The notes beneath the pieces were generated by a model. The model searched no databases, had not been told where the DNA came from, and saw only the letters and a list, made by a program, of their open reading frames with translations. The position numbers and the translations under genes were made by a program. Below, one piece after another: positions 17,895 through 25,266 of a stretch of DNA of 25,266 nt. How positions within the stretch are numbered: position 1 is the first letter of the stretch; each line of letters starts with the position of its first letter. The stretch spans positions 1 to 25,266 of the forward strand of contig CAWAXG010000070.1 of assembly GCA_963785755.1 (NCBI GenBank), written 5' to 3'. The stretch comes from JACCXG01 sp963785755 (GTDB lineage Bacteria > Acidobacteriota > Vicinamibacteria > Vicinamibacterales > 2-12-FULL-66-21).

Positions 17895-18653
17895 ATGTTT
17901 GATTTCCTCGCTTACGATTTCGGGTATAGCTGGTCGGTGCGCTACGCGATGCTCGTTCCTCTGGTCCTCGCGGGCGGTGTCGCAGCGTTTGCCGTGTGGC
18001 GGTCCTGGTCACGCTGGGTGTTCATCCCGATGGTGCTGGTGGCCGTGTGGGCCGCGGCGGCGGTCGTCTTCCTCAACGCGATGCTCAATCGCCCGATGCC
18101 GCTCCCAACCGAGCGCTTCCTGACCTCCGGCTCCGGACGCGTGCTCGACGTCGGCGCCGGGTCGGGGCGCGCGGCCATCGGCGTGCTCCTCGCACGCCCG
18201 CACACCACCGCGATGGGCGTGGACATCTACAGCGGCTACTGGGGCATCGACGAGAACACGCCGGAGCGATTCATGAGGAATGCCCGGATTGCCGGCGTCG
18301 CCGAGCGCGCGGCCGCCCGCGTCGGCGACATGCGGGAGCTGCCGTTCGGCGACGGCGAGTTCGACGCCGTGGTCAGCTCGTACGCGATCGATCATCTGCG
18401 GCGGGCCGAACGTACGAAAGCGATTGCCGAAGTCGCGCGGGTCCTCAAGCCGGGCGGCGAGTTTCTGCTGTTGATCATCCGCGTCGACTGGAGGACCTGG
18501 CTCGTCTCACCGCTGCTCGCACATCACCCGTCGCAGGATCTCGAACCCTGGCGCGCCCTGCTTCGGGACAACGGCTTCAGCCTCGAGGAGGAAGGCACGC
18601 CGTTTACAACGCTGTATTTCCTGGCGAAGAAGCAGGGCCGCGCCTCCGAGTGA
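17895..18653 (+). CDS. Membrane-anchored SAM-dependent methyltransferase
   Basis: This is a 252-residue protein. Two hydrophobic segments at about 17-35 and 42-62 precede a class I methyltransferase domain. Motif I is VLDVGAGSGR (83-92), with the acidic end of strand two at GVDIYSG (108-114). GDMRELPFGDGEFDAVVSSYA is the usual adenine-binding region plus motif post-I, and VLKPGGEFLLLI is motif III. The domain belongs to the Methyltransf_11/25 type, whose substrates are small molecules or lipids; the membrane anchor hints at a lipid or membrane-linked substrate, but none can be named. No Shine-Dalgarno sequence precedes the ATG; the first residues fit a short cytoplasmic lead-in to the first helix. 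The next gene starts 82 nt downstream on the same strand. Confidence 0.85.
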   Translation: MFDFLAYDFGYSWSVRYAMLVPLVLAGGVAAFAVWRSWSRWVFIPMVLVAVWAAAAVVFLNAMLNRPMPLPTERFLTSGSGRVLDVGAGSGRAAIGVLLARPHTTAMGVDIYSGYWGIDENTPERFMRNARIAGVAERAAARVGDMRELPFGDGEFDAVVSSYAIDHLRRAERTKAIAEVARVLKPGGEFLLLIIRVDWRTWLVSPLLAHHPSQDLEPWRALLRDNGFSLEEEGTPFTTLYFLAKKQGRASE

Positions 18654-18735
18654 ACGGATTCCGGGTATCATCAGCGCCCAAATGACCCTGGACACGGAGA
18701 GGTCTCGTTCCTCCCGTGATCAGAAGGAGGGCGCT

Positions 18736-19938
18736 GTGCGGATTCCGTCTCGTCTGGCTCTGAACGCCGGTCTTCTGGCGATCATGGTGGTTGCGTTGAG
18801 CGTCCTTCCGGGAATCGCCAGACAACGGGCCGCGGCCGGAATGGCCAAGGCCGCCAACGAGTTCGTCTCGAGCCTCACGGCCGAGCAGCGCGCGAAGGCC
18901 GTCCATCCCGTGGCCTCGCCGGAGTGGACGCGCTGGAACTTCATTCCCGCCAGCATGTTTCCGCGCAACGGGATCAACTTCAAGGAACTCAATGCGGCCC
19001 AGCGGCAGCGGGCCCACGATCTCATGAAGGCCGGGCTGAGCCAGACCGGCTACATGACGACGGCGTCGGTGATGCAGCTCGAGAACGTCCTTCGGGAGAT
19101 GGAAGGGCCCAGCGCGACGGCCGGTGCCCCGCCAGCCGCCGCCCCCCAGGCTGCGCCGCCAGCGCCAGCCCCTGACCAGCCGGCAGGTGCCGGCGGCGAG
19201 GGAGCGCAGCGTGGCGGCGGCCGAGGCCGGGGTCGAGGCGGCGACGGCGGCGGCGGCGCACCGGTCGTGCGCGATCCGGAGCTCTACTATCTGACGGTTT
19301 TCGGCGATCCGTCTGCGAAGGGGGCATGGGGCTGGCGGCTCGAAGGGCACCATGTATCACTGCGGTTCGCGATCGACAACGGTCGAATGCTCGTATCGAG
19401 CACGCCGCAATTCCTCGGCTCCAACCCGGCCGAAGTGCCGTACGGGTACGGTCCCTACACCGGCCTCCGCGTGCTCGCGGCTCAAGAGGACGCCGCGCGC
19501 GCCCTCGTGCTCGCGCTCGATGCGAAGCGGCAGGCGATTGCGATCGTCGCGCCCAAACCGCGAGGCTTCGCATCCGGCACCACGGTCAAGTTCGATCCGC
19601 AGGCTCCCGTGGGACTGCCGGTATCGCAGATGTCCTCGACACATCGCGACATGCTGATGAAGCTGATCGACAGCTACGCCGGCATCATGCCGCCCGATAT
19701 CGCCGCCGAACGGATGGCGCGGATCAAGGCCGCCGGCATCGACAAGATCATGTTCGCGTGGTCAGGAGCGACGGAGAAAGGGCAGCAGTACCAATATCAG
19801 GTCCAGGGTCCGACGTTCCTCATCGAGCACAACAACACGCAGAACAACGGAAATCACATCCACGCCGTGTGGCGCGACTTCAACGGCGACTTCGGCAGGG
19901 ATGTGTTGGCCGAGCACATGGCGGCGTTGCCGCACTAG
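18736..19938 (+). CDS. Secreted DUF3500 family protein
   Basis: The start is GTG at 18736 because AAGGAGG (18724-18730) lies 5 nt upstream and the reading begins with a signal peptide (basic RIPSRLALN, then LLAIMVVALSVLPG). An in-frame ATG at 18682 lacks a Shine-Dalgarno sequence and would bury the signal. The mature part matches DUF3500: SLTAEQRAKAV, WNFIPASMFPRNG, RDPELYYLTVFGDPSAKG, WGWRLEGHHVSLRF and the C-terminal HIHAVWRDFNGDFG. The family's function is unknown; the protein is exported. A low-complexity linker at roughly residues 128-175 is first Pro/Ala-rich, then Gly/Arg-rich (GGGRGRGRGG), and splits the conserved parts. About 400 residues, no frame break. Confidence 0.85.
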   Translation: MRIPSRLALNAGLLAIMVVALSVLPGIARQRAAAGMAKAANEFVSSLTAEQRAKAVHPVASPEWTRWNFIPASMFPRNGINFKELNAAQRQRAHDLMKAGLSQTGYMTTASVMQLENVLREMEGPSATAGAPPAAAPQAAPPAPAPDQPAGAGGEGAQRGGGRGRGRGGDGGGGAPVVRDPELYYLTVFGDPSAKGAWGWRLEGHHVSLRFAIDNGRMLVSSTPQFLGSNPAEVPYGYGPYTGLRVLAAQEDAARALVLALDAKRQAIAIVAPKPRGFASGTTVKFDPQAPVGLPVSQMSSTHRDMLMKLIDSYAGIMPPDIAAERMARIKAAGIDKIMFAWSGATEKGQQYQYQVQGPTFLIEHNNTQNNGNHIHAVWRDFNGDFGRDVLAEHMAALPH

Positions 19939-19959
19939 GCGGCTGATAAGAACCCGACG

Positions 19960-20052
19960 TCAACTCCCAACTTCCAACTTCCAACTCCCAAACGAGCAAA
20001 CGCGGCGCAAGCGCCTCGCCTTGGAAGTTGGCAGTTGGAGATTGGGAGTTGA
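19960..20052. repeat. Long imperfect inverted repeat
   Basis: The left arm 19960-19991 (TCAACTCCCAACTTCCAACT...) pairs with the right arm 20021-20052 (TTGGAAGTTGGCAGTTGGAG...) over about 32 nt with around five mismatches. The 29-nt loop contains a small GGCG/CGCC stem. Base composition is unlike the surroundings (C/A-rich against G/T-rich). It lies directly after DUF3500. The right arm holds GGGAG, the likely Shine-Dalgarno sequence of the next gene, so folding could hide it. Confidence 0.65.
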
Positions 20053-20056
20053 TGCG

Positions 20057-21332
20057 ATGCCTCTCGATCATCAGGCCGTGAAGAGTCAGCACATCCTCCT
20101 GTCGCTAATCGTCCTCACGCTGACCGTCGCGCTGCCGGCCGAGCAAGCACCAGCGCAGAGCGCCCGCTACGTCCTGACGAGCGTCGAGCAGAACATCGAC
20201 AGTCGGCGACTGGCAGATCACCGCACGCGAGACCGGCGTGGCGCCAGGCGTCCCGTGGTCGGTGCGGCGGCAGCGGCTGCACGGCGGCAAGCAGGACGGC
20301 GTCGATCTGGTCGTGATCGACAACGGACGGATGACGATCACGCTCGTGCCCACCCGCGGCATGGGCATCCTGCACGTCGTCATGGGCGACCTCAGACTGG
20401 GCTGGAACTCGCCCGTGAAGGAGGTCGTGCACCCGAAGTACATGAACCTCGAAGCACGGGGCGGCCTCGGGTGGCTCGACGGCTTCAACGAATGGCTGGC
20501 GCGCTGCGGGCTCGAATGGGCCGGCCATCCCGGCCCGGATCGCTTCGTCAACAACGTCGGCGAGCAGGCTGAGATGAACCTGACGCTGCACGGGAGGGTG
20601 GCGAACATCCCCGCATCAGAGGTCGAAGTGATCGTCGAACGGGAGCCACGCCCCCGCATCCGGGTGAGGGGTCGCGTCGATGAGCGGGCGTTCTACGGTC
20701 CCAAGCTGGAGCTCTGGACCGAGGTCTGGACCGAGCCAGGGAGCTCGACGTTCCGGATCGAGGACGCGCTCACCAACCGCGGCGCATTCGAGCAGGAGTT
20801 CCAGGTCCTGTACCACGTCAACTACGGTCCGCCGCTGCTCGGGGCCGGCGCGCGTTTCTCGGCCGCGGTCCGGCGCGTCACACCGTTCAACGCGCACGCG
20901 GCGAAGGACGTCGCGACCTACGCGGACTACGCCGGGCCGGTGCGCGGGTTCATCGAGCAGGTCTACAACCTGCACCCGCTGGCCGATGGCGCAGGCCGCA
21001 GCCTGCTGATGCTGCGCAATGCGTCGGGCGACCGCGCCGTGTCGATGGGCTTCGCGGTCGCGGACCTCCCCTACGTCACGCTCTGGAAGAACCTGACCGC
21101 GCTCGAAGAGGGGTACGTCACGGGTCTCGAGCCCGGGACGGGCTTCCCGTACACGCGACGCCTCGAACGGGAGGCTGGACGCGTGCCTAAGCTGAAGCCC
21201 GGTGAGACGCGCCGCTTCGCGATCGACGTCGGGCTGCACACGACGGCGGCGGGCGTCACGGCGGTCGACGAACAGATCAAGCGGATCCAGAACGGCCGGC
21301 CGATTCAGATCGATCGGGCGCCGGAACGGTAA
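20057..21332 (+). CDS. Exported DUF4432 (aldose 1-epimerase-like) protein (one frameshift)
   Basis: A signal peptide (KSQHILLSLIVLTLTVALP, then AEQAPAQSA) is followed, after a frame break, by a galactose-mutarotase-like DUF4432 domain: VPTRGMGILHVVMGD, GFNEWLARCGLEWAG, LHGRVANIPASEVEV, YHVNYGPPLLG, LWKNLTALEEGYVTGLEPGTGFPY and KLKPGETRRFAIDVG. The family is related to aldose epimerases, but its substrate is unsettled. The break is at about 20204: dropping the C of AGTCGG gives N-I-D-S-G-D-W-Q-I-T and joins the signal to the domain, about 424 residues. Without that correction only the part from ATG 20238 is open. The start may be ATG 20057 (GGGAG 8 nt upstream) or GTG 20078, which begins at the signal peptide. 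Confidence 0.82.
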
Positions 21333-21366
21333 TCCTTATCCCTAATCCTTGATCCTGAATCCATCC
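21331..21366. repeat. Short degenerate ATCC-type tandem units
   Basis: AATCCTT, ATCCCT, AATCCTTG, ATCCTG, AATCC and ATCCG follow each other directly after the DUF4432 stop codon. The repeat is simple and imperfect, probably a small intergenic repeat; no function can be assigned. Confidence 0.35.
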
Positions 21367-21935
21367 GTGAATGCTCCCTATCCGCCATCCGGATGACATA
21401 CGTCCCGCGCGGTCAGCCCGGCGCCTACTCGTGTCCTGCTGGTCATCGTGGCAACTCACCAGCTCGCGCCGGCAGTCGGCAATCGGGCCGATCGCGCAAG
21501 GCCTCGACTACGTCGGCGCATAGTGGCGTCGGACTGGGCCGCGCGACGATGCCTCTTTACGCATCGGCGGTCAAGGTTGCACTGAGTCGCGCACGATGCT
21601 CGACCGTCGATCGCGCTCGCGCGCGATGTCTGGCGGTGACTACCTTCCAGCAATCAGGCGTCTTCGGATCTGCCTCGATATCGGGCGGACGCAGCGGGAT
21701 CCATGGTCGGGCTCATGAACACGTCGGCAGCAGTCGGAGGCCTGCACGCGCTCCACCGTGTCCGACTACATCGTCAGAACGCTTCAGCAGCTACGCACGC
21801 GCCCTTCAGTCCCCATGGCCGTGGCGTTATTCGTCGGGACGCTGCTCTGGTCTCAAGGTCGACGTCGACGAGAGCTGCGCGCGGAGCCGATCGCGGTTCC
21901 TCGCTGCCGGTTGCCCTCGCGATGAATCGTTCAAT
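21333..21935. other. Gene-free stretch between convergent genes
   Basis: About 600 nt between the DUF4432 gene and the ThrE-like gene. Neither strand holds an open frame with recognisable protein character. The left edge (21331-21366) has short imperfect AATCCTT/ATCCCT/ATCCTG tandem units. No tRNA or clear terminator was seen. The rest looks like decayed or non-coding sequence of normal GC. Confidence 0.5.
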
Positions 21936-23268
21936 TCACGGCGGGCGAGAATCGAGCCCCGGGCGGGTGGCCAGATCCGCGAGCCGCGCACCGACCAGGA
22001 GGCCGATCACCATCGCGCCGACCACGAACACCGACTTGGCGGAGAGCGCCAGGGTTGCCGCGGCGAGGGCCGGATCGGCCGCCGTTCCCGCAGCTGACAA
22101 TCGCATCGCGCCCGCAATGGTCTGATAGATGTAGACCCCCGGCATCATCGGTACGGCGCCGGCGAACGCAACCGACGAGAACGGCAGCCGCAGGCGATCG
22201 GCGGCGACGTTGGCAAGGACCCCGATGGCCAGGCACGCGAACAGCGTGGAGAACCCCACGCTCAGGTATTCGAGACTCAGATAGCGGATACCGTGGCCAA
22301 CCATGCCGCACACGATCGACACCCACAGGACGCGCCACGGCGCGTTGTAGAACGCGCCGAATCCACAGGCAGCGACGCCGGCCAGCGCCATGTCCAGCAA
22401 CAGCGTGAGCCGCATGGCCTCCGACGGCGATGTCGACACGGTCACCGGTCCGAGGGTGAGAAGGCCTCCGAGGACAACGCCGAGCGTGGTGGCCACGAGG
22501 ATGCCGACGGCAAGCGCCAGGCGACAGACGCCCGTCTGCATGTGGTTTTCCAGCATGTCGTGCACGCCGTTGATGAGATGCGGGCCCGGCACGATCATCA
22601 GTGCGGGAACGATCAGGCAGAGGCCCGGCGTCTCCGTCCACCCCAGACGAATCGCCAGGCCGCCGAGGGCCGCGCCAATCAGTCCTGCTGCGAAGGGGTG
22701 CGCGAAGAGCAGGACAGATCGCCTGGCAAGCTCCTGGCGCGCGATCAGCCCCAGGGCGGTAGACAGGCCGCTCACGGCGATCGCGCCCCAGTCCGCGAGC
22801 AGCAGCCACGCGATGGCCGACGCCGCCAGCCCGAGTAGACCGGCGACTACCCAGCGGTTGTGGCGCGGCGCCAGCCGTTCCACGGCTTCCAGACTCCTCG
22901 TGGCTTCGTCGAGCTCGATGCGGCCCTGGCACAGAATCATCGATCACACGCCGGGTTCCCACTCTCACCGCGACGTTGATGCGAAGCTCCGGCGCCCGTG
23001 CATGGATATCACGGCCATCCGCCGTCGCGAGCGTGACCTCGCGATACCCCACGATCGTCTGAACGCCGGCCCCGAGGTGCCGCGCAATCCGCTCGATGCT
23101 GCGCTCGAGCGCTTTCGAACGGACGTTGTATTCGAGCAGGATGCGCGCAGTCAATTGGAGGAAGCTCAGCGCCGCCTCGCTGGGCGCCATGGCGGGCTGA
23201 GGCGGCTCGACCCGGCGGAGTTCGGCGGTCGTCGTCGCCGGCTGTGGCAGTTTCGGAATGCTGTTCAC
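21936..23268 (-). CDS. ThrE-family (DUF1212) threonine/serine exporter-like membrane protein (one frameshift)
   Basis: The N-terminal cytoplasmic domain (SFLQLTARILLEYNVRS, ERIARHLG, RINVAVRVGTRRVIDD) is followed by about ten hydrophobic segments, among them VVAGLLGLAASAIAWLLLA, LTLLLDMALAGVAACGFGAF and VAFAGAVPMMPGVYIYQTIAG. This is the two-part layout of ThrE-like exporters, which move threonine, serine or other small molecules out by proton exchange; the substrate here is inferred by family only. The frame shifts near 22935: removing one T from GATTCT joins V-I-D-D to L-C-Q-G-R-I-E-L-D-E, about 443 residues. The start is GTG 23268, 4 nt after the beta-lactamase-family stop; an in-frame ATG at 23190 is possible. 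The tight spacing suggests coupled expression with the upstream hydrolase gene. Confidence 0.82.
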
Positions 23269-23272
23269 GCTG

Positions 23273-24965
23273 CTACGAGCCTGATTTTCTTGTGTCCTTC
23301 CAGAACTTCACGCCGGTGACGCGTCCAGCTTCGAGCGTGAAGCCGGTGACGCGCCCGGCGGCATCGCGCACGAACTGGATCGCGCCCGGCTGCCCGATGA
23401 ACGTGTCCTTGATCGTCGGTTCGAGAACGACCGGTTTCAGCCGCGTCCGCTCGAGTCTGAGCGCCTCGTCCTTCAGCGTCATCCGGAAGACCGCGTCCAT
23501 CTCGTCGCTGCGATAGACGCCGGCGAACTCCTGAAGGTCGGTCGCGGTCGGTGCAAACGCTTCGACGCGCTCAAACACCGTCCCGTCGGAGCCGGCGCGC
23601 AGGTGCTGGGCCCGTCCCTGAGTGTTCCGTTCGAATGTCACGCGCATGCGTCCGGCTGGCGCGGTCACCTCGAAGACGTCGTCACCAACCGGCTTCAGGT
23701 GAAGCCGCTGGGCCCCGTTGAGCGCGTGAAGCTTGGCCCCCTCGAGGACGATCCGCCGCGCCGACCACTGCGGCTGGTTCAGTAGAGTCCGGCAAACTGC
23801 GAGAGCTGTTCTGCGTCGAGAGGAACTTCAGGCGCCTCCGCGACGACAGCGACGGCGCTGGTCGGCGTCAGCTTGTCGGCCAGGAACACGTCCGCGACGC
23901 GATGCGAGAGCTGCGTCGGGATTGGCGGTCGCGATGTTACACAGCGTCGCCACGCCGAATCGATGCGCGGGAAATCGGATGATCGCGGACCGGTAGCCGG
24001 CGTCCGCCCCGCCGTGCCGACGGTCGAGAGGCCGCGATAGGTGCCCTGGACGACACCGAACGCGTAGTCGAGCTTCTCGCCGCTGTTCAGTACGCCGCGC
24101 TCGAGCAGTCCGGCGATCAGACGCTCGCCGCCAACAGTCCGAGTCGAAATTGCGCGTGCCAACGGGCGAGATCCTCGACCGTGGTCATCAGGCTCGTCGC
24201 GCCGGCCGTATCGAAGTTGGTGACGCTCAGGCGAAACGTGCCGCGTTCCGGCGCGTATCCGTATGCCTGGTTCTTGACGATCTCGGAGAAGTTGTCGCGG
24301 AAATGCGTGTTGAGCATGCCGAGCGGCTTGAAGATCCGCTCGGTCGTGAACTCGCGAAACGATTGACCGCTGACGCGGCTCACAATCATGGCCATCAGCG
24401 TATAGCCGCTGTTCGAGTACAGGTGCCGCTCCCCGGGCACGAAGTTCAGGTCCTTCTGCCGCGCGAGCAGCTCCAGCACGTCGTCATCCGTGATCAGATC
24501 GCGCGAGTATCGCCAGCCGGCGAGGCCGAGCAGCGACCATTGATCGCGAATGCCGCTGGTGTGGTGCGCGAGGTGCCGGATCGTGATCCTGTGCCCGAAG
24601 TCCGGCAGCTCCGGAATGTGTTTTCGCACCTCGTCGTCGAGCGAGAGCTTGCCTTCCTGCGCGAGCAGCAGAATCGCGGCGGCGGTGAACTGCTTCGAGA
24701 CCGACGCGACGTGAAAGACCGACGCCGGGGTGAGCCGCACGTCGTGATCGAGATTGGCCATGCCGTACGCGCGTTTGTAAACGATGCGTTCACCCTGATA
24801 CGCCGCCACTGCGCACCCGGGCGACGAGGCGCTGTCGAAATCCTTGAAGATGGCATCGACTCGTGAGGTCAGCGCCGATTCGCCGGCGACCGCGGCGGAC
24901 TGGGCATGCGCCGAACCAGCGATGAGGATGGTCGCGGCCAGCATGAAGGGAAGGCGGGTGAGCAT
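23273..24965 (-). CDS. Serine beta-lactamase/class C-like hydrolase, exported (several frameshifts)
   Basis: A signal peptide (LPFMLAATILIAGSAHA, cut after A21) precedes a beta-lactamase-family domain. It has SVSK with catalytic S88 and K91, HTSG at 135-138 and YSN at 183-185, the usual S-x-x-K and Y-x-N pair of class C, DD-peptidase and esterase relatives. The C-terminal part (FAGVYRSDEMDAVFRMTL, FTLEAGRVTGVKFWK) is the common lipocalin-like tail. The true substrate is unknown; most such proteins are peptidases or esterases, not antibiotic resistance enzymes. The first 848 nt are open, after which frames change near 24135 (twice), 24020, 23915 and 23780. Removing single bases restores DLARWHANFDSTVGGERL, and LYWNQPQW across an apparent stop. 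The ATG at 24965 has GAGGA upstream. The ThrE-like gene follows after 4 nt. Confidence 0.82.
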
Positions 24966-25266
24966 GGTTCGTCCTCGAGCCTCGCGTATCGAGTGGCCGA
25001 TTGATTCGTCGGCAACGAGCCGACGCCGCCGCTCGAACAGCGCACAGGCGGCAATGGCAGCCGCTGTAGTTGGATTCGCTGGGATTGTGAGCCGCGTCCC
25101 GCCGGGGAGTCAAGCCGGCGCCGACGATTCAATCAGGGGCCCAGGCACTATCGCGCGCCAGGCGCAGGCCTTCAGGCCTGGCTCACCTGCGCGGGCGCAG
25201 GTCTGGCAAGCCTTGGCTAAAGCGACGGCGTACAATTCGCGGTACGAGAAGCAGCGAGGTTTCGAC
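24966..25266. other. Upstream region at right window edge
   Basis: It holds the Shine-Dalgarno sequence and presumably the promoter of the beta-lactamase-family gene, plus the hairpin pair at 25165-25201. No gene is recognised. TACAAT at 25231-25236 resembles a -10 box for a forward gene beyond the window, but no -35 at proper spacing was found. Confidence 0.45.
25165..25201. repeat. Pair of adjacent perfect hairpins (REP-like)
   Basis: CAGGCC-TTCA-GGCCTG (25165-25180) is followed 5 nt later by CCTGCG-CGGG-CGCAGG (25186-25201). Both have 6-bp perfect stems and 4-nt loops. Two back-to-back GC hairpins in an intergenic space resemble REP/BIME-type repeats; copies elsewhere in the genome would be needed to call it that. 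Confidence 0.5.

Noticed and set aside
25231..25236. TACAAT as a -10 promoter box for a gene beyond the window
   Set aside because: The nearest TTGGCT is only 12 nt upstream and the downstream gene cannot be seen.
1..25266. CRISPR array, tRNA, rRNA, transposase or integrase
   Set aside because: No regularly spaced repeats, cloverleaf-like sequence or mobile-element protein motifs were recognised by eye on either strand.

Overview
The window is very GC-rich bacterial DNA with almost no non-coding space. The mix of genes suggests a soil-type Acidobacteriota, possibly the Vicinamibacteria: a Ser/Thr kinase fused to a TolB/PD40 propeller, a winged-helix/TPR membrane regulator, DUF3500 and DUF4432 proteins, a CehA/McbA metallohydrolase and a form II aerobic CO-dehydrogenase-type cluster. 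This is inference from gene content; no rRNA or tRNA marker was seen.

Left part (1-5.6 kb, accessory). The window opens inside the 3' end of a mazF-type toxin gene. A SIR2-like gene with a helical-repeat C-terminus starts 12 nt after it, so the two look like one operon and possibly a defence module. Next come a reverse-strand copy of only the 3' end of coxG, a complete RHH-antitoxin/MazF pair with a palindromic operator touching its start codon, and a reverse-strand winged-helix/TM/TPR regulator. The complete MazF is identical to the left fragment over its last 39 residues, and the DNA differs only at five synonymous sites. The two coxG 3' ends are direct repeats bracketing about 3.3 kb that holds the toxin-antitoxin pair and the regulator.

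Centre (5.7-14.5 kb, all reverse strand). A CehA/McbA-type metallohydrolase is followed by coxS-coxL-coxM-coxD-coxE-coxG. The order S-L-M and the CoxL motif AYRGAGR mark form II, a molybdenum hydroxylase whose substrate may be CO or another compound. CoxS, CoxL and CoxG are intact. CoxM, CoxD and CoxE are each broken into several frames, although the protein sequence between breaks is well conserved.

Right part (14.5-25.3 kb). A receptor-like Ser/Thr kinase (reverse) has an extra truncated kinase N-terminus just upstream. Forward genes follow: a membrane-anchored methyltransferase, a secreted DUF3500 protein and a secreted DUF4432 aldose-epimerase-like protein. About 600 bp has no recognisable gene. 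The last two genes are reverse: a serine beta-lactamase-family hydrolase and, 4 nt downstream, a ThrE-like exporter.

Quality warning. Single-base frameshifts occur across the window (SIR2, regulator, coxM/D/E, kinase, DUF4432, ThrE, beta-lactamase). Nearly all can be repaired by removing one base, which looks more like insertion-type sequencing error than natural decay. Products and boundaries of broken genes are conceptual reconstructions.
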